A program made the translations under genes and the position numbers. Source: Isoetes taiwanensis (Eukaryota > Streptophyta > Lycopodiopsida > Isoetales > Isoetaceae). From it: a stretch of 64,000 nucleotides of DNA. Of the stretch, positions 31,031 to 48,778 are shown one piece after another. The stretch spans positions 15,052,671 through 15,116,670 of the forward strand of contig JAJEKV010000034.1 in NCBI GenBank assembly GCA_021234155.1, given 5' to 3'. The stretch's first letter is position 1; each line of letters begins with the position of its first letter. The notes under the pieces were generated by a model. It ran no database searches, was not told where the DNA came from, and saw only the letters and a program-made list of their open reading frames with translations.

Positions 31031-31093
31031 TCATGCCTTCCGGTTGGAGGTAGGGCATTTTTTATTTATATATATATATAAATATATATATAT

Positions 31094-34000
31094 CCAAACG
31101 AGTTTGTCAAGTCTTAAGGTTGATGTGCTCACTTTTGGAAAAAGGGAACATAAAAATTGGGCAATGGAGCCACTTCTAAAAATTGGGCAGTGGAGCCACT
31201 TCTATAATGAGGTTGCTAGCGTTTAATAACCAATTACAGGCTTGTGCAAGCATACTGGGCCAAGGTGAAATTACATGAAAACCTTATGGAACTAGTAGTC
31301 TAGAAAATATGGCCAGCATTGTGAAGCAGGCTGAATAGCGCCATAAAACAAGGTAAATGTTTTGGCAAAATAGAGAATTTGTGGTCGACTTAGATTTGTC
31401 AACGAATTGTAGGCTGTGCAAGGTCATCTATGGCAGGACTTTTTTCCAAATACCTTTGCTATATTTTAGGGCTATGATGCAGAGGCCCATGAGAGGGCAT
31501 ATGGAATTTAAGTAAGTGAAACACTTGAGTTGATATTCAAAGGTACGGCAGTGCAGAATACATCTACATCTACAGGAAATTGGAATATGTGGGACATATG
31601 ATAAGCTTAAGCATGACCATGTTCGCCTGGAAGAATTCCCTCAAGGGAATATATGAGACATTTTAGCGGGACCAATGGTGTTTTTTGGCATTATTGTAAT
31701 TTTTTGGATAAATGCCACTAAACTTTGTGCGTTTAAAACATACAATTAGACCCTAGCAACATGATATGACTGGAGATGCGCATTTGAGAGCTCCTAAGCA
31801 ATGGCTCCTACTAAAATGTGGACGTGAGCAACAAAAACGTCAAGTATTAACTTGTTCTAATGAGGTAAGTGGTTACATGTTGACATGCACTAGTAAAAAT
31901 TATTGGGCAAGCAAAGGGCGTGCAATAATATCTGACTTGTTTATTCAAGCTAAGGATGTGATTTATTCTACTTTTTGCAAGGACATTTGTGGCAGAAATT
32001 GTTGTGAAAAATAAGGTGGGCCTCACTTGTAAGAAAGGGCATGCAACCTTTTTAGTGCATGCTTGCCACTTGGCATTTAAGGAGCTTGCATGCTTTCCTT
32101 ACTAACTTTTATTTTGCATCTAGTAATGCTCATTTTCATGGGTATCGTAGGGCACCCATTGCTGTATTTTTGTGGGCTTTAAGTTTTGTTCTAAAGGACA
32201 CATGAAGGGCACAAAAGGTATGTAAGGTGCGGCATTTAAGACTCTCATGGTCTTAACTTGGGACATTTAAGGTGTGACATGATAATGGATAGAGTTAGGG
32301 ACGTGGGCAATTATGTTAAATCAAGGTTATGAAATTACAATGGATATATGAAAAATTATCTTAGGGCAAGTGGCCATGGAACGTGGCATCCAACCCCTAA
32401 ACATTTTATGTGGAGAATCTGAGCAGAGCCGGAGGGCTCAAATATGACCGACAAGCTTTTTTGGCAGCATGCATGGTAATCCATCGGCTTACAGTGGGAA
32501 AATCCGTTGTATTCTAAGGCAAGCAGGAGAATCCATGGGACAGAAGGAGAATTCGTGGCATAGCCCCATTACATTGTTCTGATAGCTTCTTTTTCAATTC
32601 CTCTTGCGAAACCAGTGATTGGCATCCAAAGAGAGGTCACTAGTAATGCTGAAAGATCATTCAAGGGTATCACCAACACTAATATAGCTGATTTCTTTGA
32701 AGCTGAGGAAGACATAAAAAATATTCAAGAAGCTTTCAAGATCCAACGCAACCCGGGTTCAAGAATGTATCTTTAAGATAATTATATAACTGAAATCTCA
32801 TTTCTACTGCCTTTGCTTAAATTCTTTAGCACTTGCTCTCTTTGGGGCATAACTAGGTGTTTTAACATGATCTTTTAGGAAATGGAAACTTGGCTTCTAT
32901 ACCTTGATAGTTTGCTTGTGTATATCAACGGTTTTGACATCTGAACCTCTCTCTCTGTCATTGCTTCTGAAATTAAATCGCAGCCTAGCTACTGCCGATA
33001 GATTGCATGATTTTGTTGCTTAGAATCTGTAAATTGTGGCTGGAATCTTGGCATTGAGGCTTAAATATTGCTTAGGGGATCGATAAAGTCGCTCCGCTCC
33101 TTATCTTATGAGTTCTAAGCTGTTATATAATTTAAAAGCTCTGTTCAGGTTGGATCATTATTCTTAGATATGGGTCTAGACCAATGAAAGAAGTGGAATG
33201 GAATGTAAGATAAAACAGTTTATCCGCTGATGGTGGCTAAAAATAGTCTGCCTACAAATGGTAAGGAAGTATGCGGGGTTGAAAAATTGCAAAGCAGGAT
33301 GCATTTTATGTGCTTATGGATTAGTTTATTCCTATCCGGAGGTTTCTCTTTCACCATAACCATATGGGTAATTGTGGACCTATCTTGAGGCATGGCCACG
33401 CAATTTATTTTGAGCTCTTATAATTATTTGGTAAAGGGCGATGAGCCGAGTAGAGTTATAGCTTATTGTCATTCTTTGGTCTAGTTACCTTGTTTAAAGC
33501 TAACTTAGGCTTGGTTCAATGCAGGTAACCAACTTTACTCTTCCAAATATGCTCGTATTTGGATTTGGTTGAAGTCTTGAACATTGGAGAAAATATTTTT
33601 ACTACAAGATCCGAGGAATTTAAGCCTATTATGGTTTGTACATGCTTTGATTAATTCTGGTAAGTGCATTAGCAGAACACATGGATTAATATCTTGTAAC
33701 GTGTCAAATTTTGATGACTTCTAAACTGGATATGAACATCTGAGGTAATTCTATGGATTTGAAATAATGATTGATCTATTATCTTGTTGTAATCGCTAGT
33801 TATGTTTAATGGAAGAAAGAATATTTGGAACCGATTTTGAGCAGTTGTTTATGGTAATTAGATTTAATAACTGAATATACATAGCACGAGTTTTTTCCGG
33901 AAAAATATCCAAGTTGTATAATTAGGCTTGCATTTGAGCACATAGAGGAACCGACATGCAAATATTTGCAGATTTAAATGCTTGAGAATGCATTTGTCTA

Positions 34001-35688
34001 AATACTGAGAAGTATTAGAAATTCAAGGTTACACGGAATTGGTGAACATTTGCATAACCATGCTTATGGATTATGATCATAAACCAGCATGAAATAGGTT
34101 TTTCTTGTATGTCTTAAAGTTTAAAGATTTAAGATATTGGTTCCTAAGGCTCCCCTAGTTTGACTAGGGACTGATAAGTTCTCTTTGGCTTTAAGCTTTA
34201 TGTTTAAGGCCAAGGGAATGGTCCATGACGTTCGGGAACGGAAAGGCTTGGATATATTCATTGACTTGAGTTTATTGGTTTAACCAATTTGAGCCTTAGG
34301 AACCAAGGTGGATTGTTTTATTTTCTTAAATAGCATTTTATATGCTTTTACACTTATCATTTCGATTCCGAAGTTCTAACGTTTTCCACGAATTTTAGGA
34401 GGGAATACAACGTAAATGAGAAAATCTCTCAAATTCCTGAAATGGAGAGTACTCAGCTTGCAAATAAGGAATCTTCAGAGTGATACATAGACCTTGTTGC
34501 TTTGGTCCAAACTAACAAGCGTCAATCATGGCAGATTAATGGAGCAGTACCCACCAGGGTGGTTTTTTACATACAAACAAGGTACTCTGGTTACATATTC
34601 AAGACACAAACTTGCTTTGCAAGCATTAGCCCCTTGGGCAAAATTCAAGACACAAACTTGCTTTGCAAGCATTAGCCCCTTGGGCAAAACTGGCTATTAT
34701 GCCTTGGCTATTATGCCTTTATTTCAGGGCCTTGCCCCAATACTTGTCTCAATTGTAACAGGTTGATCGTGCATTTATTGGTCCATTTCATGGCATAAAA
34801 ACTCTGTTATGCTGCAAGAAATCTGCAACAACTAATATATGGCACTTGAGGTGGCACAACGTACATGGCAATTGAGGAGGATACCTTCCCAGGCCTGAGT
34901 TTTGACACTACAACCATCATCAGAATCCGCAAAACTTTCAAAACTCACAGGTAATCTCAAATTTTTCTGCTATTAATGGAGCACTACCCATTAACGTGAT
35001 CTTTTGAGACACACAAATAAGGTATCTCTTACTATGGTTGTTATGCATCAACTCGCTTAATATTCAGTGTCTTTTTTAAAGTTAATGCCTTGCAAGAGAT
35101 CTGCTAATGTGGTTTACAATTCCAATATAACATAGTTATTCTTCTTACGAATTAACTATGATTCGAAACCTGAACTTGCTTTGCAAGTGTTAGCCCCTTG
35201 GGCAAAACTGGCTATTATGCCTTTACTTCAGGTTCTTGCATCGATATTTTTCCCAACTGTAATAGGGTGATCAGTTATTCTACTCATCAATTCCATATCT
35301 ACTGGAGATAACATTATGATAAAGGGATAAACTACCGTTCTACATCTCCAAATATGTGCAGGTTGAGGCATGCTGACCCTGGCATTGGTCAAACAACTTC
35401 TTTTTATCCCAGATCCATGATTAAAGACATTCATACATTTATGGCACAATGTACAGAACCTTTTTACAAGCTTGAGCTTCAGGATAGCTATCACTATTAG
35501 GGCACTCAAATTATACAGGTATGACTAAATTTCTGTTCTGTATTTGCAATAAATGATAGTGGGCAGGGGGGGTCCTTATGTAGAATAGGGACCCTCCCCT
35601 CCCTTTTCTACATACAGACCAGCTCATGCCTTCCGGTTGGAGGTAGGGCATTTTTTATTTATATATATATAAATATATATATATATAT
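31094..35688. repeat. 4.6-kb tandem unit, copy 2
   Basis: 4595 bases, colinear with copy 1 throughout and nearly identical by eye, with small substitutions and indels. Distinguishing marks are an insertion CAATGGCTC near 31798, CCAACCCCTAAAC near 32390, and only one of the 25-base units GCGTCAATCATGGCAGATTA... at 34518 where copies 1 and 3 have two. Confidence 0.95.
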
Positions 35689-38600
35689 CCAAACGAGTTT
35701 GTCAAGTCTTAAGGTTGATGTGCTCACTTTTGGAAAAAGGGAACATAAAAATTGGGCAATGGAGCCACTTCTAAAAATTGGGCAGTGGAGCCACTTCTAT
35801 AATGAGGTTGCTAGCGTTTAATAACCAATTACAGGCTTGTGCAAGCATACTGGGCCAAGGTGAAATTACATGAAAACCTTATGGAACTAGTAGTCTAGAA
35901 AATATGGCCAGCATTGTGAAGCAGGCTGAATAGCGCCATAAAACAAGGTAAATGTTTTGGCAAAATAGAGAATTTGTGGTCGACTTAGATTTGTCAACGA
36001 ATTGTAGGCTGTGCAAGGTCATCTATGGCAGGACTTTTTTCCAAATACCTTTGCTATATTTTAGGGCTATGATGCAGAGGCCCATGAGAGGGCATATGGA
36101 ATTTAAGTAAGTGAAACACTTGAGTTGATATTCAAAGGTACGGCAGTGCAGAATACATCTACATCTACAGGAAATTGGAATGTGTGGGACATATGATAAG
36201 CTTAAGCATGACCATGTTCGCCTGGAAGAATTCCCTCAAGGGAATATATGAGACATTTTAGCCGGACCAATGGTGTTTTTTGGCATTATTGTATTTTTGG
36301 ATAAATGCCACTAAACTTTGTGCGTTTAAAACATACAATTAGACCCTAGCAACATGATATGACTGGAGATGCGCATTTGAGAGCTCCTAAGCACTAAAAT
36401 GTGGACGTGAGCAACAAAAACGTCAAGTATTAACTTGTTCTAATGAGGTAAGTGGTTACATGTTGACATGGACTAGTAAAATTATTGGGCAAGCAAAGGG
36501 CGTGCAATAATAGCTGACTTGTTTATTCAAGCTAAGGATGTGGTTTATTCTACTTTTTGCATGGACATTTGTGGCAGAAATTGTTAAGGTGAAAAATAAG
36601 GTGGGCCTCACTTGTAAGAAAGGGCATGCAAACTTTTTAGTGCATGCTTGCCACTTGGCATTTAAGGAGCTTTGCATGCTTTCCTTACTAACTTTTATTT
36701 TGCATCTAGTAACATTTTCATGGGTATCGTAGGGCACCCATTGCTGTATTTTTGTGGGCTTTAAGTTTTGTTCTAAAGGACACATGAAGGGCACAAAAAG
36801 GTATGTAAGGTGCGGCATTTAAGACTCTCATGGCCTTAACTTGGGGCATTTAAGGTGTGACATGATAATGGATAGAGTTAGGGACGTGGGCAATTATGTT
36901 AAATCAAGGTTATGAAATTACAATGGATATATGAAAAATTATCTTAGGGCAAGTGGCCATGGAACGTGGCATCCAAACCCTAAACATTTTATGTGGAGAA
37001 TCTGAGCAGAGCCGGAGGGCTCAAATATGACCGACAAGCTTTTTTGGCAGCATGCATGGTAATCCATCGGTTTACAGTGGGAAGATCCGTTGTATTCTAA
37101 GGCAAGCTGGAGAATCCATGGGACAGAAGGAGAATTCGTGGCATAGCCCCATTACATTGTTCTTGTTCTGATAGCTTCTTTTTCAATTCCTCTTGCGAAA
37201 CCAGTGATTGGCATTCAAAGAGAGGTCACTAGTAATGCTGAAAGATCATTCGAGGGTATCACCAACACTAATATAGCTGATTTCTTTGAAGCTGAGGAAG
37301 ACATAAAAAATATTCAAGAAGCTTTCAAGATCCAACGCGCAACCTGTGTTCGAGAATGTATCTTTAAGATAATTATATAACTGAAATCTCATTTCTACTG
37401 CGTTTGCCTAAATTCTTTAGCACTTGCTCTCTTTGGGGCATAACTAGGTGTTTTAACATGATCTTTTAGGAAATGGAAACTTGGCTTCTATACCTTGATA
37501 GTTTGCTTGTGTATATCAACGGTTTTGACATCTGAACCTCTCTCTCTGTCATTGCTTCTGAAATTAAATCGCAGCCTAGCTACTGCCGATAGATTGCATG
37601 ATTTTGTTGCTTAGAATCTGTAAATTGTGGCTGGAATCTTGGCATTGAGGCTTAAATATTGCTTAGGGGATCGATAAAGCTGCTCTGCTCCTTATCTTAT
37701 GAGTTCTAAGCTGTTATATAATTTAAAAGCTCTGTTCAGGTTGGATCATTATTCTTAGATTTGGGTCTAGACCAATGAAAGAAGTGGAATGGAATGTAAG
37801 ATAAAACAGTTTATCTGCTGATGACTGGCTAAAAATAGCTGCCTACAAATGGTAAGGAAGTATGCAGGTTGAAAAATTGCAGCAGGATGCATTTTATGTG
37901 CTTATGGATTAGTTTATTCCTATCCAGAGGTTTCTCTTTCACCATAACCATATGGGTAACTGTGGACCTATACTGAGGCATGGCCTGCAATTTATTTTGA
38001 GCTCTTATAATTATTTGGTAAAGGGCGATGAGCCGAGTAGAGTTATAGCTTACCTGTCATTGCTGGTCTAGTTACCTTGTTTAAAGCTAACTTAGGCTTG
38101 GTTCAATGCAGGTAACCAACTTTACTCTTCCAAATATGCTCGTATTTGGATTTGGTTGAAGTCTTGAACATTGGAGAAAATATTTTTACTACAAGATCTG
38201 AGGAATTTCGCCTATTATGGTTTGTACATGCTTTGATTAATTCTGGTAAGTGCATTAGCAGAACACATGGATTAATATCTTGTAACGTGTCAAATTTTGA
38301 TGACTTCTAAACTGGATATGAACATCTGAGGTAATTCTATGGATTTGAAATAATGATTGATCTATTATCTTGTTGTAATCTGCTAGTTATGTTTAATGGA
38401 AGAAAGAATATTTGGAACTGATTTTGAGCAGTTGTTTATGGTACGAGATTTAATAATCTGAATATACATAGCCTGGAGTTTTTTCCAGAAAAATATCCAA
38501 ATGTATAATTAGGCTTGCATTTGAGCACATAGAGGAACCGACATGCAAATATTTGCGCATTTAAATGCTTGAGAATGCATTTGTCTAAATACAAATATTA

Positions 38601-40297
38601 GAAATTCGGGTTACACGGAATTGGTGAACATTTGCATAACCATGCTTATGGATTATGATCATAAACCAGCATGAAATAGGTTTTTCTTGTATGTCTTAAA
38701 GTTTAAAGATTTAAGATATTGGTTCCTAAGGCTCCCCTAGTTTGACTAGGGACTGATAAGTTCTCTTTGGCTTTAAGCTTTATGTTTAAGGCCAAGGGAA
38801 TGGTCTCATGACGTTCGAAGCGGAAAGGCTTGGATATATTCATTGACTTCAGTTTATTGGTTTAACCAATTTGAGCCTTAGGAACCAAGGTGGATTGTTC
38901 TTATTTTCTTAAATAGCATTTTATATGCTTTTACACTTTCATTCTGATTCCAGAAGTTCTAACGTTTTCCTGAATTTTAGGAGGGAATACAACGTAAATG
39001 AGAAAATCTCTCAAATTCCTGAAATGGAGAGTACTCAGCTTGCAAATAAGGAATCTTCAGAGTGATACATAGACCTTGTTGCTTTGGTCCAAACTAACAA
39101 GCGTCAATCATGGCAGATTAATGGAGCGTCAATCATGGCAGATTAATGGAGCAGTACCCACCAGGGTGGTTTTTTACATACAAACAAGGTACTCTGGTTA
39201 CATATTCAAGACACAAACTTGCTTTGCAAGCATTAGCCCCTTGGGCAAAATTCAAGACACAAACTTGCTTTGCAAGCATTAGCCCCTTGGGCAAAACTGG
39301 CTATTATGCCTTGGCTATTATGCCTTTATTTCAGGGCCTTGCCCCAATACTTGTCTCAATTGTAACAGGTTGATCGTGCATTTATTGGTCCATTTCATGG
39401 CATAAAAACTCTGTTATGCTGCAAGAAATCTGCAACAACTAATATATGGCACTTGAGGTGGCACAACGTACATGGCAATTGAGGAGGATACCTTCCCAGG
39501 CCTGAGTTTTGACACTACAACCATCATCGAGATCCATAAAACTTTCAAAACTCACGCGGGTAATCTCAAATTTTTTGCTATTAATGGAGCACTACCCATT
39601 AACGTGATCTTTTGAGACACACAAATAAGGTATCTCTTACTATGGTTGTTATGCATCAACTCGCTTTAATATTCGGTGTCTTTTTTAAAGTTAATGCCTT
39701 GCAAGAGATCTGCTAATGTGGTTTACAATTCCAATATAACATAGTTATTCTTCTTACGAATTAACTATGATTCGAAACCTGAACTTGCTTTGCAAGTGTT
39801 AGCCCCTTGGGCAAAACTGGCTATTATGCCTTTACTTCAGGTTCTTGCATCGATATTTTTCCCAACTGTAATAGGGTGATCAGTTATTCTACTCATCAAT
39901 TCCATATCTACTGGAGATAACATTATGATAAAGGGATAAACTACCGTTCTACATCTCCAAATATGTGCAGGTTGAGGCATGCTGACCCTGGCATTGGTCA
40001 AACAACTTCTTTTTATCCCAGATCCATGATTAAAGACATTCATACATTTATGGCACAATGTACAGAACCTTTTTACAAGCTTGAGCTTCAGGATAGCTAT
40101 CACTATTAGGGCACTCAAATTATACAGGTATGACTAAATTTCTGTTCTGTATTTGCAATAAATGATAGTGGGCAGGGGGGGTCCTTATGTAGAATAGGGA
40201 CCCTCCCTCCCCTTTCTACATCTGAGACCAGCTCATGCCTTCCGGTTGGAGGTAGGGCATTTTTTATTTATATATATATAAATATATATATATATAT
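35689..40297. repeat. 4.6-kb tandem unit, copy 3 (mosaic)
   Basis: 4609 bases. Much of the first three quarters carries copy-1 variants (no insertion near 36392, two 25-base units at 39105). The last quarter carries copy-2 variants (GGGCAAAACTGG, AACTAATATATGG, GGGTGATCAGTTATTC). Some early positions (CAGCATTGTGAAGCAGGC; the piece near 36896) match copy 2, so the mosaic has several switches. Confidence 0.93.
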
Positions 40298-43777
<3,480 letters not shown>

Positions 43778-44552
43778 AGTATTTGTACTATAAGGAGTGT
43801 ATCAAGTCGACTGGTCGCTTACTAAAAAGTCAAAGTCAAAGTTGCAGTCACAGTGAAATAAAAAAGGCATATCAGTAGCTAAAAGTGTAGTTACTCTTGG
43901 CATAGTTATCATCTTAACTGTTTTTATTCAATGGGCATCCATTCCTGGTATCAGCGTCCGGAGTGTCTTTGGCTCAGATAAGTCGAATTCAATGTCTTCT
44001 CTACCAAGTACCATAAGCGTATTTGTTGAACAGCCTACAGAAAATGCATCCACACACTCTTGCAACCTATTGAAATTATGAATGTAACTCGTTATATTCC
44101 TAATCATCTCAACTGGAAGCCCAATTCCTTCAATTAGAAAGCTAAGGATCCCAAACAACTGTCAGCGTGCAGAATAATTTGACAACTTGGTGAGTATTCT
44201 GCCAGATAACTTCTTTGACCATGTGCTCCCTTGATTGTTGAAAAAGAGAGAACCCATAAATTGAGGTTCTGTGCCAACAACCTTGGGTGCACCGTTCAAC
44301 TGGCCAACATCAACAATGCTATTTCTTCATTTACACACGAGCTTTTATTTCACATTCTAGCCATTCGCTGACCTTCATTATTGAAGATTTGGATAGAAAT
44401 TATAGGCATGAGCATAAAGTTGATTTACTATTTAATTGTTGTGTTGTTTGACTTTCCTGCTTTACAAAAGTATATCTATCCACATTTGTTATCTATGTAG
44501 AAATGTGTGTGCTTGACGTACAAAAAACTTGTCTAGCAAAATGTATAAGTTG

Positions 44553-47500
44553 ACTTAGGTAAATCGAATGCAAGGTTTCCTTGAGCAACCACTTTCTCAA
44601 AATGATTTAAAGAATACATTATATTGTATGGGATGTAAGGCATTAAATGTGTGTTAAATAAAAAAATACATGATAATGAGCTCACTCTCAATGTAGTTGG
44701 TTTAGGATGGAACAGGAGATTTTTAATGACCAAGTTCAAAAATCGATAGAATGTCAAATCTAACATTGCACAATGCAAAGACTTACTTCCATGAACTCTA
44801 AGTTAGGAGCAAAATAGAACGAGATCAAGCATATAGTATAATATCTTGGCATCAAACTACGTTAATTGTTCCGGCAAATAGAGATATATCCGAGGAGGAA
44901 GTTCCGTCTAGTTCCAACTCTAGTCCAATATTCGATGAAAGACACGCTATTCTTTCTAATGCAATTAAGCTTTATTTGCGGTTAGAATTTATGAATTGTT
45001 AATATAATATGGTCTTCTTCTTTTAGAGATTCTAGTAACACGTAATGCAAGCAAGCCTTTTGTATTTTTCAATGCGTGTTAAATTGTCCAACATTCAATA
45101 ATGTAAAGCTTGTTTAATAACGGATTTGCGCCAATTTGAACATCAAGATTTGAACGCGAGGCACAAGTGACATCATGAGAAAATCAAGAATAAAAATGAC
45201 CTCTTGGGTTGGGCTAATCAAGTATGGAAAAACTTTGCAAGTCGCTACGTCTTTGAATAAGTAGACGTTTATTAACAAAACCCTTTACTCAACATGTTTA
45301 AGAGGACCATAAATTGCTACAACAAATAGAACAGACATGGAAATGCTTAGTTGCTTTCTAATACATCTTTTGAGGATTATGGGCCAACCTACCATGTAAT
45401 AAAGTTTCACAGGTAATGCAAAACCATGTGCAATGGCTCCAAGTCTCCCAATAGCCATAAGAAAATAAGCCAAGCGAGCATGTAAAATGGGACAACATGG
45501 TGGTCAGAAGATGCCTCAACACAGAAAAACTACACGGAGAAAACACTGCTCAACAGTTCACTCATAAAACAATATAAGTTAAACTTTTCTTCTCATGCCA
45601 CCAAATAAAATAACCAATTTCGAATAGAAGATAAAGCAAGAAAGAAGCCACTGTGGACATGCTTTCCTTACCATTAATTACTCGGTTATGTATTCAACTT
45701 GACAAGAAAACACATGCAAACCTTAGAAACCAATTTTATGCATGACTAAGAAGTTTACAGAATGTGTTGTATATTCCAATGTACCAACATAAACAAATGC
45801 ATCGCAAGTATTTAGGATGATTTCTACACAAATTTAGTACACCATGCACACTTGACGTATACAACATGAACATGGCCAAAATACTCATAACTTTACTAAG
45901 CTTGGAGATGTGAACAGTTCTATCATTAGTCAACACAACCAGCTAGTCTTTGCTTACTCTTTTTCTACACTACGAAAGAAGGGGCAGGGAAAAAGATTAC
46001 CTCAAGCATGTATATCCCAAGCAAAACTATGCTCAAGAAGAAAAATATTCGGTCTCAAGTGAAAAGGGAACATTGAAGTAGGAACAACAAACACCTGATA
46101 TTCATTCAGCATGCAAAAATGATGAGGGACTAGAACTAAAATATCAAGATTACACTCAGATATTTAACTCAAAACATAAAATAAGGCTGGTTGTTAAATA
46201 AATACCATACCTAAGGTTGCCAATAGTTCCAGCAGCGCTTCCACAAGCTTTATTCATCTGAGAACAACTTAGGTAAATCGAATGCAAGGTTTCCTTGAGC
46301 AACCACTTTCTCAAAATGATTTAAAGAATCTGTTATATTGTATGGGATGTAAGGCATTAAATGTGTGTTAAATAAAAAAAATACATGATAATGAGCTCAC
46401 TCTCAATGTAGTTGGTTTAGGATGGAACCGGAGATTTAATGAGATTTCTTTTCAATGTGTGTTCCGTTGACCAAGTGCAAAAATCCTGATAGAATGTCAA
46501 ATCTTGCACAATGCAAAGACTTACTTCCATGAACTCTAAGTTAGGAGCAAAATAGAACGAGATCAAGCATATAGTATAATATCTTGGCATCAAACTACGT
46601 TAATTGTTCTGGCAAATAGAGATATCTGAGGAGGAAGTTTTTCGCAAGCTGTTGAAATGACAATGCCGTCTAGGTCCAACTCTAGTCCAATATTCGATGA
46701 AAGACCTGCAATTAAGCTTTATTTGCGGTTAGAATTTATGAATTGTTAATATAATATGGTCTTCTTTTCTTTTAGAGATTGTAGTAACACGTAATGCAAG
46801 CAAGCCTTTGTATTTTTCAATGCGTGTTAAATTGTCCAACATTCAATAATGTAAAGCGATTTGCGCCAATTTGAACATCAAGATTTGAACGCGAGGCACA
46901 AGTGACATCATGAGAAAATCAAGAATAAAAATGACCTCTTGGGTTGGGCTAATCAAGTATGGAAAAACTTTGCAAGCTGCTACGTGCTGAATAAGTAGAC
47001 GTTTATTAACAAAACCCTTTACTCAACATGTTTAAGAGGACCATAAATTGCTAATAGAACAGACATGGAAATGCTTAGTTGCTTTCTAATACATCTTTTG
47101 AGGATTATGGGCCAACCTACCATGTAATAAAGTTTCACAGGTAATGCAAAACCATGTGCAATGGCTCCAAGTCTCCCAATAGCCATAAGAAAATAAGCCA
47201 AGCGAGCATGTAAAATGGGACAACATGGTGGTCAGAAGATGCCTCAACACAGAAAAACTACACGGAGAAAACACTGCTCAACAGTTCACTCATAAAACAA
47301 TATAAGTTAAACTTTTCTTCTCATGCCACCAAATAAAATAACCAATTTCGAATAGAAGATAAAGCAAGAAAGAAGCCACTGTGGACATGCTTTCCTTACC
47401 ATTAATTACTCGGTTATGTATTCAACTTGACAAGAAAACACATGCAAATCTTAGAAACCAATTTTATGACAATGGACTAAGAAGTTTACAGAATGTGTTG

Positions 47501-48022
47501 TATATTCCAATGTACCAACATAAACAAATGCATCGCAAGTATTTAGAATGATTTCTACACAAATTTAGTACACCATGCACACTTGACGTATACAACATGA
47601 ACATGGCCAAAATACTCATAACTTTACTAAGCTTGGAGATGTGAGCAGTTCTATCATTAGTCAACACAACCAGCTAGTCTTTGCTTACTCTTTTTCTACA
47701 CTACGAAAGAAGGGGCAGAGAAAAAGATTACCTCAAGCATGTATATCCCAAGCAAAACTATGCTCAAGAAGAAAAAATATTCGGTCTCAAGTGAAAAGGG
47801 AACATTGAAGTAGGAACAACAAACACCTGATATTCATTCAAAGATGCAAAATGATGTATTAGAACAACAAGGCTTTGACCGGGGACTAGAACTAAAATAT
47901 CAAGATTACACTCGGATATTTAACTCAAAACATAAAATAAGGCTGGTTGTTAAATAAATACCATACCTAAGGTTGCCAATAGTTCAAAGTCAGGCTTCCA
48001 CAAGCTTTATTCATCCGAGAAC
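44553..48022. repeat. Tandem duplication of about 1.7 kb
   Basis: The segment starting ACTTAGGTAAATCGAATGC occurs at 44553-46266 (1714 bases) and again at 46267-48022 (1756 bases), ending CTTTATTCATC(T/C)GAGAAC in both. Copies are nearly identical by eye with a few indels (for example an extra AGATTTCTTTTCAATGTG-like piece near 46443). The paired minus-strand frames of 60-67 codons are duplicated with it. I see no convincing exon, so it may be intronic or Q-side non-coding DNA. Confidence 0.93.
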
Positions 48023-48778
48023 ATCCCAAGCTTAAATCACGTAACATTTTCTTTAAGGTCGATAGAGACCATTCGCAGATCGGTCATGGTTTTCCATTGA
48101 GATTTTCTTCCAGTCCCCATCTCACGCATTACACATGCCCTATAACATTGGGAATGCATTTCCAAATAGATCGGCTATTGACAAATGAGTGTGCAATTGC
48201 TCACCATAATATTGACATATGCGTGATCTCAGATTAATTCACAATCGAGGACATCCTTATAGTCATAGAAGAGACCAAGGAAAATAGATAAGTTCATCAT
48301 TAACGCATGTGCCACACTTACCTTTTTAGCAATGCCCGGAGATATGAAATTGGAACAAAGCATGTGTCATCTGAAGAATAACCAAAACACGAAAGCAAAT
48401 AAAAGCACTTGTATCTTTCTTGTGATGATAGCCATCGCCTCTTTCAAAATTTTCTTCTCGACAATAAACTTCCTGCGTAATCTCAAAGATCACCTTCATG
48501 CATTGGCAATCGCACCAATGCAAATTTAACCAAAGGCATAAAAACTTGCAACGGATACATGTCTCCAGATATTCCCTGCTTTTCTTTTGACCAAAACAAC
48601 CCCCAAATAGTGAAGGGACTACAGATCAACCTTGTTGCATAGCCAAGTAAAGAACACAAAACCAACTTACACAAAACCCATTTCTTCGATTAACTACTTT
48701 GCTTTTAACATTACCGGCCATATCCATACTTTCTTTGCTTCCCTTCACGGTGAGCATCATCTAATTATCTCCTATAAT

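Larger units (their letters stand above)
26503..31093. repeat. 4.6-kb tandem unit, copy 1
   Basis: The unit runs from CCAAACGAGTTTGTCAAG to the next (TA)n-CCAAACGAG; it is 4591 bases here. It contains short exon-like frames (annotated), a small CTTGCTTTGCAAG palindrome repeated in GCATTAGCCCCTTGGGC words, a G-tract/inverted-repeat block near 30970-31025, and a short (TA)n at the end. Copy 1 lacks an 11-base piece (TGTTAAATCAA-type) near 27711 that copies 2 and 3 have. No transposon termini were recognised at the unit borders. Confidence 0.95.
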
